Below, in pieces: positions 33,727 through 41,948 of a stretch of DNA of 64,000 nt. The translations under genes and the position numbers were made by a program. How positions within the stretch are numbered: position 1 is the first letter of the stretch; every line of letters begins with the position of its first letter. Source of the DNA: Bacteroidales bacterium (GTDB lineage: Bacteria; Bacteroidota; Bacteroidia; Bacteroidales; VadinHA17); the NCBI GenBank assembly GCA_024763075.1, contig JANTGF010000005.1:1-64000 (forward strand). The letters are read 5' to 3'. Below the pieces are notes generated by a model. It worked only from the letters and a program-made list of their open reading frames with translations. It ran no database searches and was not told the DNA's origin.

Positions 33727-35175
33727 TTATTTTTTTTTAGAACTATAATCAATACCCAAATCATTCGACCGGACAGAGATAAGCTTTTCTTTTAGTTTAT
33801 TCCTGAAGTCAGTCACAATGCCGGCATACTCCGGTTTATTTGCAAGATTGGTATATTGCTTTGGGTCTTTTTCCATATCAAACAACTCAATACCGAGAGA
33901 AGCGTCTTCATTGTACTGAATGTAAGCCCATTTTTTGGTACGCAATAGAAATGTATTTCCTCCCTGTGTAACTGTAAAAGCCATATCTCTGACTTTTGCC
34001 TCCGGGTCATCCAGTGTTTTTGCCAGGCTTCTGCCCTGTAGATGTTCAGAAACTTTCAGACCTGCCAGTTCAGCAAGGGTGGGATAAAGATCTATTAACT
34101 CTGCAAAAGAGTTGCACACCGCGGGCTTTTTGCCGGGTACTTTAATAATCAGCGGAACACGTGCGGATTCTTCTTTCACACTTACTTTCATCCAGAAGCT
34201 GTGCTCACCCAAATGGTAACCATGATCTGAGGTAAATACTATAATTGTATTATCTTCCAGGCCTTCTTCTTTCAGGATATTCAGCACTTTACCCACCTGT
34301 GTATCCATATACGATACAGAAGCATAGTAGGCTGCCACGGCCTTCTTTTCCTGGTCCGGTGTCATCTTTGCGTTTACAGTGGTTACATAGTTTATTCCCC
34401 GTTTTGGAATATCGTCCCAATCTCCTTTTATTTTTGGAGGCATTACAATTTCTGAATAGGGATAGGGCTCAAAATAATGCTTTGGGGCAACAAACGGAAC
34501 ATGTGGTCGAACAAAACCCACCGCCAGGAAAAAAGGCTCATTTTTATGTTTCCTTAATAATTCGCAAGCCTTTTTAGCCGTTTTACCATCTGCATGTACC
34601 AGGTCATCACCCTCAGCTTTAACAATTGTCATAACATTTCCTCCCCTGATTGGCAAAGTTCCGTCAGGGTTTCCCTGCACCAGTTCACCTTCTCCAGGAG
34701 CTTTCCATTCCGGCCCTTTGCTGTTGAAGCGTTCTGTCCAGGAAGCTTCATCATCTTTTCCATTGCTGCCCGTTTCAATATCCCGGGGAACACCCATGTG
34801 GAAAATCTTACTGACCCTGGCAGTGTAATATCCATTGTCTTTAAATAGTTGTGCCCATGATTTTCTGTCAGGACCCACATTCTTCCTACCACTAACATAA
34901 CCAAAGGTTGTTGTAGCACTGGGATAGTAACCAAACATAAAGGAGGCTCTTGAAGGCCCGCAGACAGGATACTGACAATAAGCTCTGGTATAGCGGGTAC
35001 CCTCCGATGCCAGCTTATCGATATTTGGCGTTTTGCTCACTTTATTTTCATAGGAGGATACAGCTGTGGATGTTAGATCATCGGCAATTATAAACAGCAC
35101 GTTGAGTTTCTTTTCCTTAGGTTTTAAGCAACTCAGGCTCAGAAGGGAAAATGCAAAAAGAAGAAGGTATTTCAT
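33727..35175 (-). CDS. Sulfatase, iduronate-2-sulfatase-like lipoprotein
   Basis: This 482-aa protein has a lipobox, LSLSC (Cys16). The metal-binding block LFIIADDLTSTAV (about 27-39) is followed by formylglycine site CGPSR (Cys72) and then GRKNVGPDRKSWAQLFKDNG. The late blocks FVRPHVPFVAPKHY and FTSDHGYHLGEHSFWMK are typical of the iduronate-2-sulfatase/choline-sulfatase-like subgroup. It should act outside the cytoplasm on sulfated polysaccharide after maturation by a formylglycine-forming enzyme. Its promoter nearly matches that of the GH92 gene at 28980-31268, so the two are probably coregulated. The substrate is not certain. Confidence 0.85.
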   Translation of the reverse strand: MKYLLLFAFSLLSLSCLKPKEKKLNVLFIIADDLTSTAVSSYENKVSKTPNIDKLASEGTRYTRAYCQYPVCGPSRASFMFGYYPSATTTFGYVSGRKNVGPDRKSWAQLFKDNGYYTARVSKIFHMGVPRDIETGSNGKDDEASWTERFNSKGPEWKAPGEGELVQGNPDGTLPIRGGNVMTIVKAEGDDLVHADGKTAKKACELLRKHKNEPFFLAVGFVRPHVPFVAPKHYFEPYPYSEIVMPPKIKGDWDDIPKRGINYVTTVNAKMTPDQEKKAVAAYYASVSYMDTQVGKVLNILKEEGLEDNTIIVFTSDHGYHLGEHSFWMKVSVKEESARVPLIIKVPGKKPAVCNSFAELIDLYPTLAELAGLKVSEHLQGRSLAKTLDDPEAKVRDMAFTVTQGGNTFLLRTKKWAYIQYNEDASLGIELFDMEKDPKQYTNLANKPEYAGIVTDFRNKLKEKLISVRSNDLGIDYSSKKK

Positions 35176-35203
35176 AGAAAACAGGATTTTATAAAGTTTT
35201 AAT

Positions 35204-35226
35204 CAAAAATAGTCTATTTCCTGCAC
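35204..35226 (-). promoter_or_regulatory. Promoter-like box of the sulfatase, matching that of GH92
   Basis: The minus strand reads TGCAGGAAATAGACTATTTTTGA, with the -7 TATTTTTG at 35204-35211, about 29 nt before the ATG at 35175. Its near twin lies upstream of the GH92 gene (31353-31372). Confidence 0.55.
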
Positions 35227-35288
35227 ATTTGTTTTGTTTAAAAGGGAATATATTTTTCCAGGTTATGGATAAAAGGATGCAATGTGGA

Positions 35289-36314
35289 TTAAGAATATCC
35301 CTTAATGATCTTTTTATTGAATTGCCATGATCTAAAAAGTTTGATGAGTAAATTATACAACATATCCCGAAAAGGGCCGGCAATCCTGAACAATTGTAAA
35401 ATCCTAAGCTGGATTTTATTGTATTTGATGATTTTTTTCATGGGGATTGAAACATAGTCCTTATCCATAATCATTCTGGCAATTTCTTCCCCGGAAACCA
35501 GTGCCTGGTAAATTCCCTCTCCGGTAAGTCCCGAGGCCAGTCCTGCTGCTTCTCCTGCGAGGAAAATATTTCCAAAAGCAAAGCCCCGGCAATCGTAGCT
35601 AATGGGGAAACTTTCATATTTTGCTTTTGAAAGATCAAAATTGTTTTGCTTCAGCCATATTTCAAAGCCCTTTTTTAGTTTTTGTACAGGAAAAAACCCG
35701 GGATCAACACCGCAGCCTACCGAAAAATAATCCTTATGAGGGAAAACCCATGCATAACCCGATTGAAAGAAGCCTGAGTTCAGGATAAGTTCCACCCTCT
35801 CCGGATAGAGGCCGGGAATTTTATACTGGAGGGTTACCAGCTTTCTCTTTACAGGTAGTTTCAAATACCTGCGCACTATAGAATTCGCACCATCTGCACC
35901 AACGAGATATTTAAAAGAAAATTCTTCCTGTCTGTTAACAGTAAGTTTGTTATTCTGAATATCTGTGACTAAACTACCGGTTTTAATTTCAATATTTGAA
36001 TTTTTAAGTTTTGTGGCCTGCCACTGACCGAATTGTTGGCGGTCAATCATAAAAACTGCCGGTTCAGGAAGCTCTCCTTCATGGAAGTATTTGGGTGAAC
36101 GGATCATGGAGGCTTTGATTTCATACTCGATCAGCTGATCCGGAATATCCATTAATTCCAATGATTTTTTTGTAATTCCACCGGCACATACTTTGGGACC
36201 AATGACCGGATTTTTTTCAAGCAAAAGTACACTTAATGATGTCTCTTTTATGAGTTCGGCACATCGCAAACCGGCCGGGCCTGCACCAACTATAACAACA
36301 TCGTAATGCTTCAT
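35289..36314 (-). CDS. Geranylgeranyl-reductase family FAD-dependent oxidoreductase
   Basis: This 341-aa protein has an N-terminal FAD-binding Rossmann motif, VVIVGAGPAGLRCAEL. GPKVCAGGITKKSLEL is the cysteine-containing loop of geranylgeranyl reductases. FKYLVGADGANSIVRRYL and GNIFLAGEAAGLASGLTGEG are the GD/FAD diphosphate motifs. Family members reduce isoprenoid double bonds of lipids, chlorophyll or menaquinone, using NADPH or ferredoxin. I use the ATG at 36314, which begins MKHYDVVIVGAG. It is divergent from the ATP-grasp gene pair (129-nt gap). The isoprenoid substrate is unknown. Confidence 0.82.
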   Translation of the reverse strand: MKHYDVVIVGAGPAGLRCAELIKETSLSVLLLEKNPVIGPKVCAGGITKKSLELMDIPDQLIEYEIKASMIRSPKYFHEGELPEPAVFMIDRQQFGQWQATKLKNSNIEIKTGSLVTDIQNNKLTVNRQEEFSFKYLVGADGANSIVRRYLKLPVKRKLVTLQYKIPGLYPERVELILNSGFFQSGYAWVFPHKDYFSVGCGVDPGFFPVQKLKKGFEIWLKQNNFDLSKAKYESFPISYDCRGFAFGNIFLAGEAAGLASGLTGEGIYQALVSGEEIARMIMDKDYVSIPMKKIIKYNKIQLRILQLFRIAGPFRDMLYNLLIKLFRSWQFNKKIIKGYS

Positions 36315-36443
36315 TATTTTTATGTTCTTGTTTATTACAGTGATATGCATAATTAGTAAATTTTTCGATATTAAAAAACTGAAGAAGAATCTTGTTTAAT
36401 AGAATTCAGTGGAAATTATTAATATTGTGTTTTATTTTGAAAA

Positions 36444-37466
36444 ATGAATAAAAACATGAAAAAATACCTGGCTTTGAGAATGGTAAACCGCCGTAAACGG
36501 CGGCAACAATCTATTACGGAACTGGAACTTAAGCATACAAATAATCAAATTGTAGATTTTAATGATAGCAGCTATTTTGCTGGTTTGAGCGAAACTGGTT
36601 TTTCTTTTGTTTCAAGGATGGCATTCAGGAGTAAGAAACCAAATGAGAACTGGCTGAAGGTACATATTCCTGGGGAAGGTATATGGGGTTTTGAGAATCT
36701 GGAAATGGAAGAAGGCAATGGTTTTAAGCAGGGTGGATTTGAATATGTGTGTATTAAGCCGGGCGAACTATGGAAGATCAAATATCAGGGAGTAATCTAT
36801 AAAGGAAAGGAAGAAAAGAAAATTAAAATTGACCTGGACTGGGAATCAATAGCTCCAGTTATTGATTTTGATGTGGAAGGTACGTCCATGGAGCAGGTGG
36901 CATCCCAAATAGCAAAAGAAAAGTGGAATCCAGGATTTTTCAGGAAATTGAAAGAAATACATAAAGTACATTATGAGCAGGCTGGCAGACTTAAAGGTAG
37001 CATTCAACTGGATGGTGTAACACACGAACTGGATTTGGCAGGTATTCGGGACCATAGTTTTGGAAGTCGTAATTGGAATGACTGGGAGCGTCATATATGG
37101 TATCTGGGCCTTTTGGAAGATGGAAGATTTTTTAATATTAGCATTGTTAATTATGACTTCATAAAAGATCTTAAAGCAGGCTTTTTGCTGGACGGTAACA
37201 GATACATTACCCATGTCAAAACACCTTCTTTTAAGGACCTTAATTTACATGAGGTATTACCGACTCAGGTTGCATTTGAGGTACAGGAGAAGAAAGGGGA
37301 GTCTGAAAAAGCTGTAAAAGTTATCATGAAGGAATTTTTTCCATTTATAATGGATGATGTGTATCATATACGACAGGCTAAAGCTGAATTTGAATACGAT
37401 GGTGTAAAGGGGATTGGTATAGCTGAAATGGGTATAAACTTAAAGAGATACAAGCTTGATTACTAG
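36444..37466 (+). CDS. Lipocalin-like unknown protein partnered with an ATP-grasp enzyme
   Basis: This 340-aa protein is strand-rich, with no signal peptide. The pattern DSSYFAGLSETGFSFVSRMA, then ENWLKVHIPGEGIWGFE, and later RDHSFGSRNWNDWERHIWYL resembles the N-terminal region of animal putative phosphoenolpyruvate-synthase-like proteins and the DUF7064/7065-type lipocalin-like fold. I recognise this from memory and have not checked it. The RDHSFG...W signature may bind a ligand. It overlaps the next gene by 11 nt, so the two proteins are probably made and used together. Function is unknown. Confidence 0.55.
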   Translation: MNKNMKKYLALRMVNRRKRRQQSITELELKHTNNQIVDFNDSSYFAGLSETGFSFVSRMAFRSKKPNENWLKVHIPGEGIWGFENLEMEEGNGFKQGGFEYVCIKPGELWKIKYQGVIYKGKEEKKIKIDLDWESIAPVIDFDVEGTSMEQVASQIAKEKWNPGFFRKLKEIHKVHYEQAGRLKGSIQLDGVTHELDLAGIRDHSFGSRNWNDWERHIWYLGLLEDGRFFNISIVNYDFIKDLKAGFLLDGNRYITHVKTPSFKDLNLHEVLPTQVAFEVQEKKGESEKAVKVIMKEFFPFIMDDVYHIRQAKAEFEYDGVKGIGIAEMGINLKRYKLDY

Positions 37467-39816
37467 TGTAGAAAAAATAGGCAGTAATGGGGGAGGAAAG
37501 GCAAAAGGACTGGCATTCCTTGTAAATCAAGGAATGCGTATCCCTGATACTTTTGTTATTACTGAGCTGGATAAGAAAGAGTTGATGGATTTTCTTCAGT
37601 ATTTGCCTGATAAAGAATATGCCATCCGATCATCAGCAACAAAAGAGGATGGTGCTGAGTTTTCTTTTGCCGGACAGTTTGAAACCTACCTGAACATTAA
37701 GGGTGACAAAAGTATTTATGATGCTGTCGAAAAGTGCTTTAAATCAGCTGATTCAGAGAACGTTAGTGCTTACAAAAAAGAATTGCAAACAGAGGTTGGG
37801 GTGGAAATGAATGTGATCATACAGGAGATGGTCAGACCGGAAGTTTCTGGCGTGTTGTTTACCGCTGATCCTGTAAAAAACAGAGTAGATCGTATCAGTT
37901 TGAGTTTGTTACAGGGAGTGGGGGAGGATCTGATGTCAGGTCTGAAGAGTGGTGAGAATCTGTCATTATATAAACATTTTAAGTTTCTTCAAGACCTTCC
38001 GGAAAGTAAGTTATTAAGCAGGGAAAAGTTAAGAGAACTGGTGGAACTGGCCCTGGAGATTGAGAAAAAGTACGGACAACCTGCTGACCTTGAATGGGCA
38101 ATTGACCGGGAAGGCACGATCTGGTGGTTGCAGCTTCGTCCGGTTACAAGCCTGAAAACGGTTCATTTAAATGAACTTGACAGCACACCAAATGAGGATG
38201 ACCCGGTATATACCCGTGGAAATATCGGGGAAATGATGCCTGGACCGGTTACTCCGCTAACCCTCTCCACCTTTGGTGTGGCATTGGAATACGGATTGCA
38301 GGTATTTTATAAAAAAGTAGGAGCCATCCCTGGTTTCTCCAGTAAGAATATATTTGTCAGGAACTTTTACAATCATCTTTTCTTTGATTTGCGTGGCCTG
38401 TATAATGTAGCAAAGAAAGTAAAGCTTTCCACCAAAGAGAATGTTGATCTGGCTATTGTTGGGGAAATTGTTCCCGGAAATTCTGTTGAAATGGAAGTTT
38501 CGAATGCAAGAGGATGGCTGAATTTTATCAGGGTTCTGAAATATACCGGTTCTGCGGCTAAATCAGAGAAAAAGCTGAAATATCTGTATGAAAATTTCAG
38601 GATCATGGGTTCATCTGATATGGAAACCTGTTATAAGCAAATCAATAACAATCTTGAGGTATTGAATACGGCTTATGCTCTGCATTATGTTACTTCTTCA
38701 CAATCAGGTTCTTACTTCAGTGCTATTTTAAACATTTATTCAAAAGGAAAAACGCCTGAACCTGCCCATGTCGAGAAGGTAAGCAAGCTTTTTACCAATA
38801 TCCCGGATATTGAAAGCGTACAAGTGGTGAAAGCAATAGACCATTTGGCCGGAATCCTGGTAAAAGTTCCGGGAATTGAATTCCAGTTCCTGGAGGTACC
38901 CCTTGAAGATGCCCTTGATTTCTTGAAAAATACTGAAAATTCTCAGGTAAGATCTGCCTGGTCAGAATTTATGGAAAGGCATGGACATCGTTGTGTGAGA
39001 GAAGCTGAATTAAGAGAGAAGGAATGGGCTCTGGATCCGTCATCCATAGTTGAGGGGCTGAAAGCAAAAACCCTGCTTCTGTTTAACGGGGTGGTTAAAA
39101 AGCTAAACGGGTATGCAATGGAGCCGGTTGATCTTTTCAAAGATAAACTTGGATTCGTGGAAAGATCAGTTATTCGTCATCTTTTACCTAAAGCAAGGAA
39201 GGCAGTTGCACGGAGGGAGAAGACTAAAGCTTATGCCATTGGAGTACAGTATCAGTTTAAAAAAGCATATCGTCAATTGGCTGGTTTACTGGTTAGGGCA
39301 GGTTTATTAACAGATGAGGACCAGATATTTTTTCTTCAGCACAGGGAAATCGGAGAGCTGATAGAATCTCAGGATAAGAAATGGATTTCTGTTGCAAATG
39401 AAAGAAGAAGTATCTTTCCCGAGTACCAGAAAATGTCTTTTGCTGATGTTTCTTTTGGAATTCCGGTGCCGGTGGAAACAAATAAAGAAATGATGAATGG
39501 AGATTTGACGGGTGTTCCGGTAAGTCGTGGAATGGTGAAAGGCCGTGTACGTCTTGTCAGATCGATGGATGAGGCACGGTTACTTAAGGAGGGTGAAATT
39601 ATGGTAGCCAGGATGACGGATATTGGCTGGACTCCTTTTTATAGTGTAATTTCCGGTCTGATTACGGAAATTGGTAGCTCTTTATCCCATGGGGCTGTAG
39701 TGGCACGGGAATATGGTTTGCCGGCAGTTGTCAACATGAAAGGTGCCATGAAAAGTTTACAAACCGGACAAATGATCCGTCTGGATGCAATTAAGGGAAG
39801 GGTGGAACGAATCTGA
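37456..39816 (+). CDS. PEP-synthase/rifampicin-phosphotransferase-like ATP-grasp enzyme
   Basis: This 786-aa protein has an N-terminal PPDK-type ATP-grasp domain (residues about 10-230): GGGKAKGLAFLVNQG, AIRSSATKEDGAEFSFAGQF, GVLFTADPVKNRVDRISL and LEWAIDREGTIWWLQLRPVT. An unfamiliar middle domain (about 240-660) follows, then the swivelling phosphohistidine domain with SLSHGAVVAREYGLPAVVN (His745). The C-terminal PEP/pyruvate barrel of true PEP synthase is missing. The layout is that of rifampicin phosphotransferase and the prodigiosin condensing enzyme PigC. It would transfer a phosphoryl group through histidine to an unknown substrate. The start is TTG at 37456 (a stop lies 15 nt upstream in frame), overlapping the preceding gene. 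Confidence 0.75.
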   Translation: MITSVEKIGSNGGGKAKGLAFLVNQGMRIPDTFVITELDKKELMDFLQYLPDKEYAIRSSATKEDGAEFSFAGQFETYLNIKGDKSIYDAVEKCFKSADSENVSAYKKELQTEVGVEMNVIIQEMVRPEVSGVLFTADPVKNRVDRISLSLLQGVGEDLMSGLKSGENLSLYKHFKFLQDLPESKLLSREKLRELVELALEIEKKYGQPADLEWAIDREGTIWWLQLRPVTSLKTVHLNELDSTPNEDDPVYTRGNIGEMMPGPVTPLTLSTFGVALEYGLQVFYKKVGAIPGFSSKNIFVRNFYNHLFFDLRGLYNVAKKVKLSTKENVDLAIVGEIVPGNSVEMEVSNARGWLNFIRVLKYTGSAAKSEKKLKYLYENFRIMGSSDMETCYKQINNNLEVLNTAYALHYVTSSQSGSYFSAILNIYSKGKTPEPAHVEKVSKLFTNIPDIESVQVVKAIDHLAGILVKVPGIEFQFLEVPLEDALDFLKNTENSQVRSAWSEFMERHGHRCVREAELREKEWALDPSSIVEGLKAKTLLLFNGVVKKLNGYAMEPVDLFKDKLGFVERSVIRHLLPKARKAVARREKTKAYAIGVQYQFKKAYRQLAGLLVRAGLLTDEDQIFFLQHREIGELIESQDKKWISVANERRSIFPEYQKMSFADVSFGIPVPVETNKEMMNGDLTGVPVSRGMVKGRVRLVRSMDEARLLKEGEIMVARMTDIGWTPFYSVISGLITEIGSSLSHGAVVAREYGLPAVVNMKGAMKSLQTGQMIRLDAIKGRVERI

Positions 39817-40027
39817 TGCGCTACAGAATTTTTCAGAAAATCCTATTTACCAGTTGATTAACTCTGTGAAATATGCATTTTGGGTCATGCATTACATAAA
39901 GCAGACCGAAATACAAAATCGATGTAATCCCGTGAGGATCAAAATGTGACTCCGCTGGAGTCAGGGTCATATAATATTATGCGGGTTACAATAATATGAC
40001 TCCTACGGAGTCAACTGTCTATTCTGA
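39817..40027. repeat. REP-like TGACTCC-n3-GGAGTCA palindrome pair
   Basis: TGACTCC-gct-GGAGTCA (39947-39963) and TGACTCC-tac-GGAGTCA (39997-40013) are perfect 17-bp palindromes, 33 nt apart, with an ATAATATTAT segment between them. They lie after the ATP-grasp gene and before a broken secreted-protein gene. This is the layout of dispersed REP-type elements in Bacteroidetes (from memory). Confidence 0.65.
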
Positions 40028-40403
40028 TTGCGACCAGAATGGATTGCATTCCTAAAATTGATACAAGTGCTTTGGTTCTCTAAGATTTGCAATGCGGGTC
40101 ATGTATTGCACAATACAGGAGTGGATGATATGAGCATCGGTACCGGAACAAGTTTTACTACACCTGAATTATCTGAAACAACTACGTACTATGCTGAGAA
40201 TGTAACTGGTGACTGTACAAGCGAGAGAGTTACTATAGTTGCAGCCCTAACTCCGGTTGGGGTAGATGAAGGTATATCTGTTAATGGAATAAGCATTTTC
40301 TGGTGATATCTCATTGGACTTGAGCGAATTAACTCGGGGAATGTATATTATTGAAGCAATAGTAAAGGAAACTGTATTCAGAAGTCTTATAAGCTTCCAT
40401 TAG
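40028..40403 (+). pseudogene. Remnant of a T9SS-secreted Ig-like-domain protein
   Basis: The frame at about 40100-40306 encodes SIGTGTSFTTPELSETTTYY and AENVTGDCTSERVTIVA, the typical repeat of Ig/SprB-like surface proteins, and ends at a TGA after ISIFW. A frame shifted by +1 continues with DLSELTRGMYIIEAIVKETV and ends at a TAG at 40401-40403. The LTRGMYII strand followed by a short basic tail is the pattern of a T9SS type A sorting signal. No N-terminal part of the gene is present, so it is truncated and frameshifted. Confidence 0.55.
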
Positions 40404-40496
40404 TAATGCATTTATTTTCATTTCACAAAACAGGAATAAAGAATTCTCACCATTGTATCTCAGGTTCGAAATGAACAGATTAAATATGACCTAGCA

Positions 40497-41921
40497 TTAT
40501 TCTTTTGACAGATAAAAATGAATGGCTTCTGCGGCCTGCTGTCCGGAAGCAATAGCCCTGACAACAAGAGAAGCACCACTTGCAGCGTCTCCAGCTGCAA
40601 AGACTTTAGCTTTGTTTGTTGCAAGTTCACTATTGGTCAGGATATTTCCTCTTTCGTCATATTCAATCCCAAGACCATCCAGTAAGCCTTCATGAACCGG
40701 TTGTGTAAAGCCTAGGGCCAGCAATACCAAATCTGCCTTATGAATCTCAATTGAGCCGGGTACTTCTTCCATAGACCAGGCACCTTCATCATTTTGAGTC
40801 CATTGTACCTCAACGGTTTCAATCTGATTTACAGTGCCATTTTTACAGATGAACTTTTTGGTATTTGTACTCCAGATTCGTTCGCATCCCTCTTCCTGTG
40901 AAGAAGAAGTCCGTAGTGTCTCGGGCCAAAAGGGCCAGGGATTATTTTCAGTTCTGGACTCCGGTGGTTTGGGCAATATCTCGATTTGTTTTACACTTTT
41001 CGCTCCCTGCCGGATTGCCGTTCCCACACAGTCGGAACCTGTATCACCGCCACCAATCACAATAACATGTTTGTTTTTAGCAGAGATTCTTTTTTTACCT
41101 GAAAAGTTTTTTCCTGCAATTATTTTGTTCTGCTGGGTCAGGTAATCCATAGCAAAATAAATACCTTCTGAATCTCTGCCGGGAACTTTAATGTCTCTGG
41201 GCTGCATGGCACCAACAGCAAGGCAAATGGCATCATAGTTTTTCAGTAACTCCTCATTGCTGATATCCGTTCCCACATTTACCTTTGTTTTTATCGTAAG
41301 ACCTTCTTCTTTCATTATCTTAAGTCTCCGGTCAATCACTGTTTTATTGAGTTTGAAATCAGGAATACCAAACCGAAGCAATCCTCCGGCCTTTTCATCT
41401 TTTTCAAAAAGTGTTACTTTATGTCCAAGGCGATTCAAACGGGAAGCTACGGTCAGTCCGGCTGGGCCGGAACCAATAACTGCCACTTTTTTTCCTGTTC
41501 TTTTCTTTGGGACCCGGGGTTTTATCAGACCGGCTTCAAATGATCTTTCGGCAATGGCCACTTCGTTCTCCCTGATAGTAACAGCTTCCTCATGTATGGC
41601 AAGAACGCAGGATTTTTCACAGGGCGCGGGGCACACTCTTCCTGTAAACTCAGGAAAATCATTCGTAAGCTGTAAAATTTCGATGGCTTCATCCAGATTT
41701 TTACGAAACAGGGCATCCTGCCACTCCGGAATACGACTGTTTATCGGGCAGGCCCAGTGGCAAAAAGGAATGCCACAATCCATACAACGGGAAGCCTGAA
41801 GTATCCTGTCTTCCGTATTCAGGGTTTGTTCTACTTCACTGAAATCCTGTATTCGTTCATCTACAGGTCGGTTTCCTGCATTTTTCCTTTTTACTTTAAT
41901 AAATCCTCTGGGGTCTCCCAT
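40497..41921 (-). CDS. gltD: Glutamate synthase (NADPH) small subunit
   Basis: This 474-aa flavoprotein transfers electrons from NADPH to the large subunit, which makes glutamate from 2-oxoglutarate and glutamine. An N-terminal Fe-S region holds CMDCGIPFCHWACP and CPAPCEKSC. FAD-binding (VAVIGSGPAGLTVASRL, near 145) and NADPH-binding (HVIVIGGGDTGSDCVGTA, near 285) Rossmann motifs follow, with the C-terminal AAGDAASGASLVVRAI. It lies 27 nt after gltB and ends the branched-chain amino-acid operon. No clear terminator is visible after its stop. Confidence 0.95.
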   Translation of the reverse strand: MGDPRGFIKVKRKNAGNRPVDERIQDFSEVEQTLNTEDRILQASRCMDCGIPFCHWACPINSRIPEWQDALFRKNLDEAIEILQLTNDFPEFTGRVCPAPCEKSCVLAIHEEAVTIRENEVAIAERSFEAGLIKPRVPKKRTGKKVAVIGSGPAGLTVASRLNRLGHKVTLFEKDEKAGGLLRFGIPDFKLNKTVIDRRLKIMKEEGLTIKTKVNVGTDISNEELLKNYDAICLAVGAMQPRDIKVPGRDSEGIYFAMDYLTQQNKIIAGKNFSGKKRISAKNKHVIVIGGGDTGSDCVGTAIRQGAKSVKQIEILPKPPESRTENNPWPFWPETLRTSSSQEEGCERIWSTNTKKFICKNGTVNQIETVEVQWTQNDEGAWSMEEVPGSIEIHKADLVLLALGFTQPVHEGLLDGLGIEYDERGNILTNSELATNKAKVFAAGDAASGASLVVRAIASGQQAAEAIHFYLSKE

Positions 41922-41948
41922 AATATTTCATTCAAAAGCGTTAATAAA

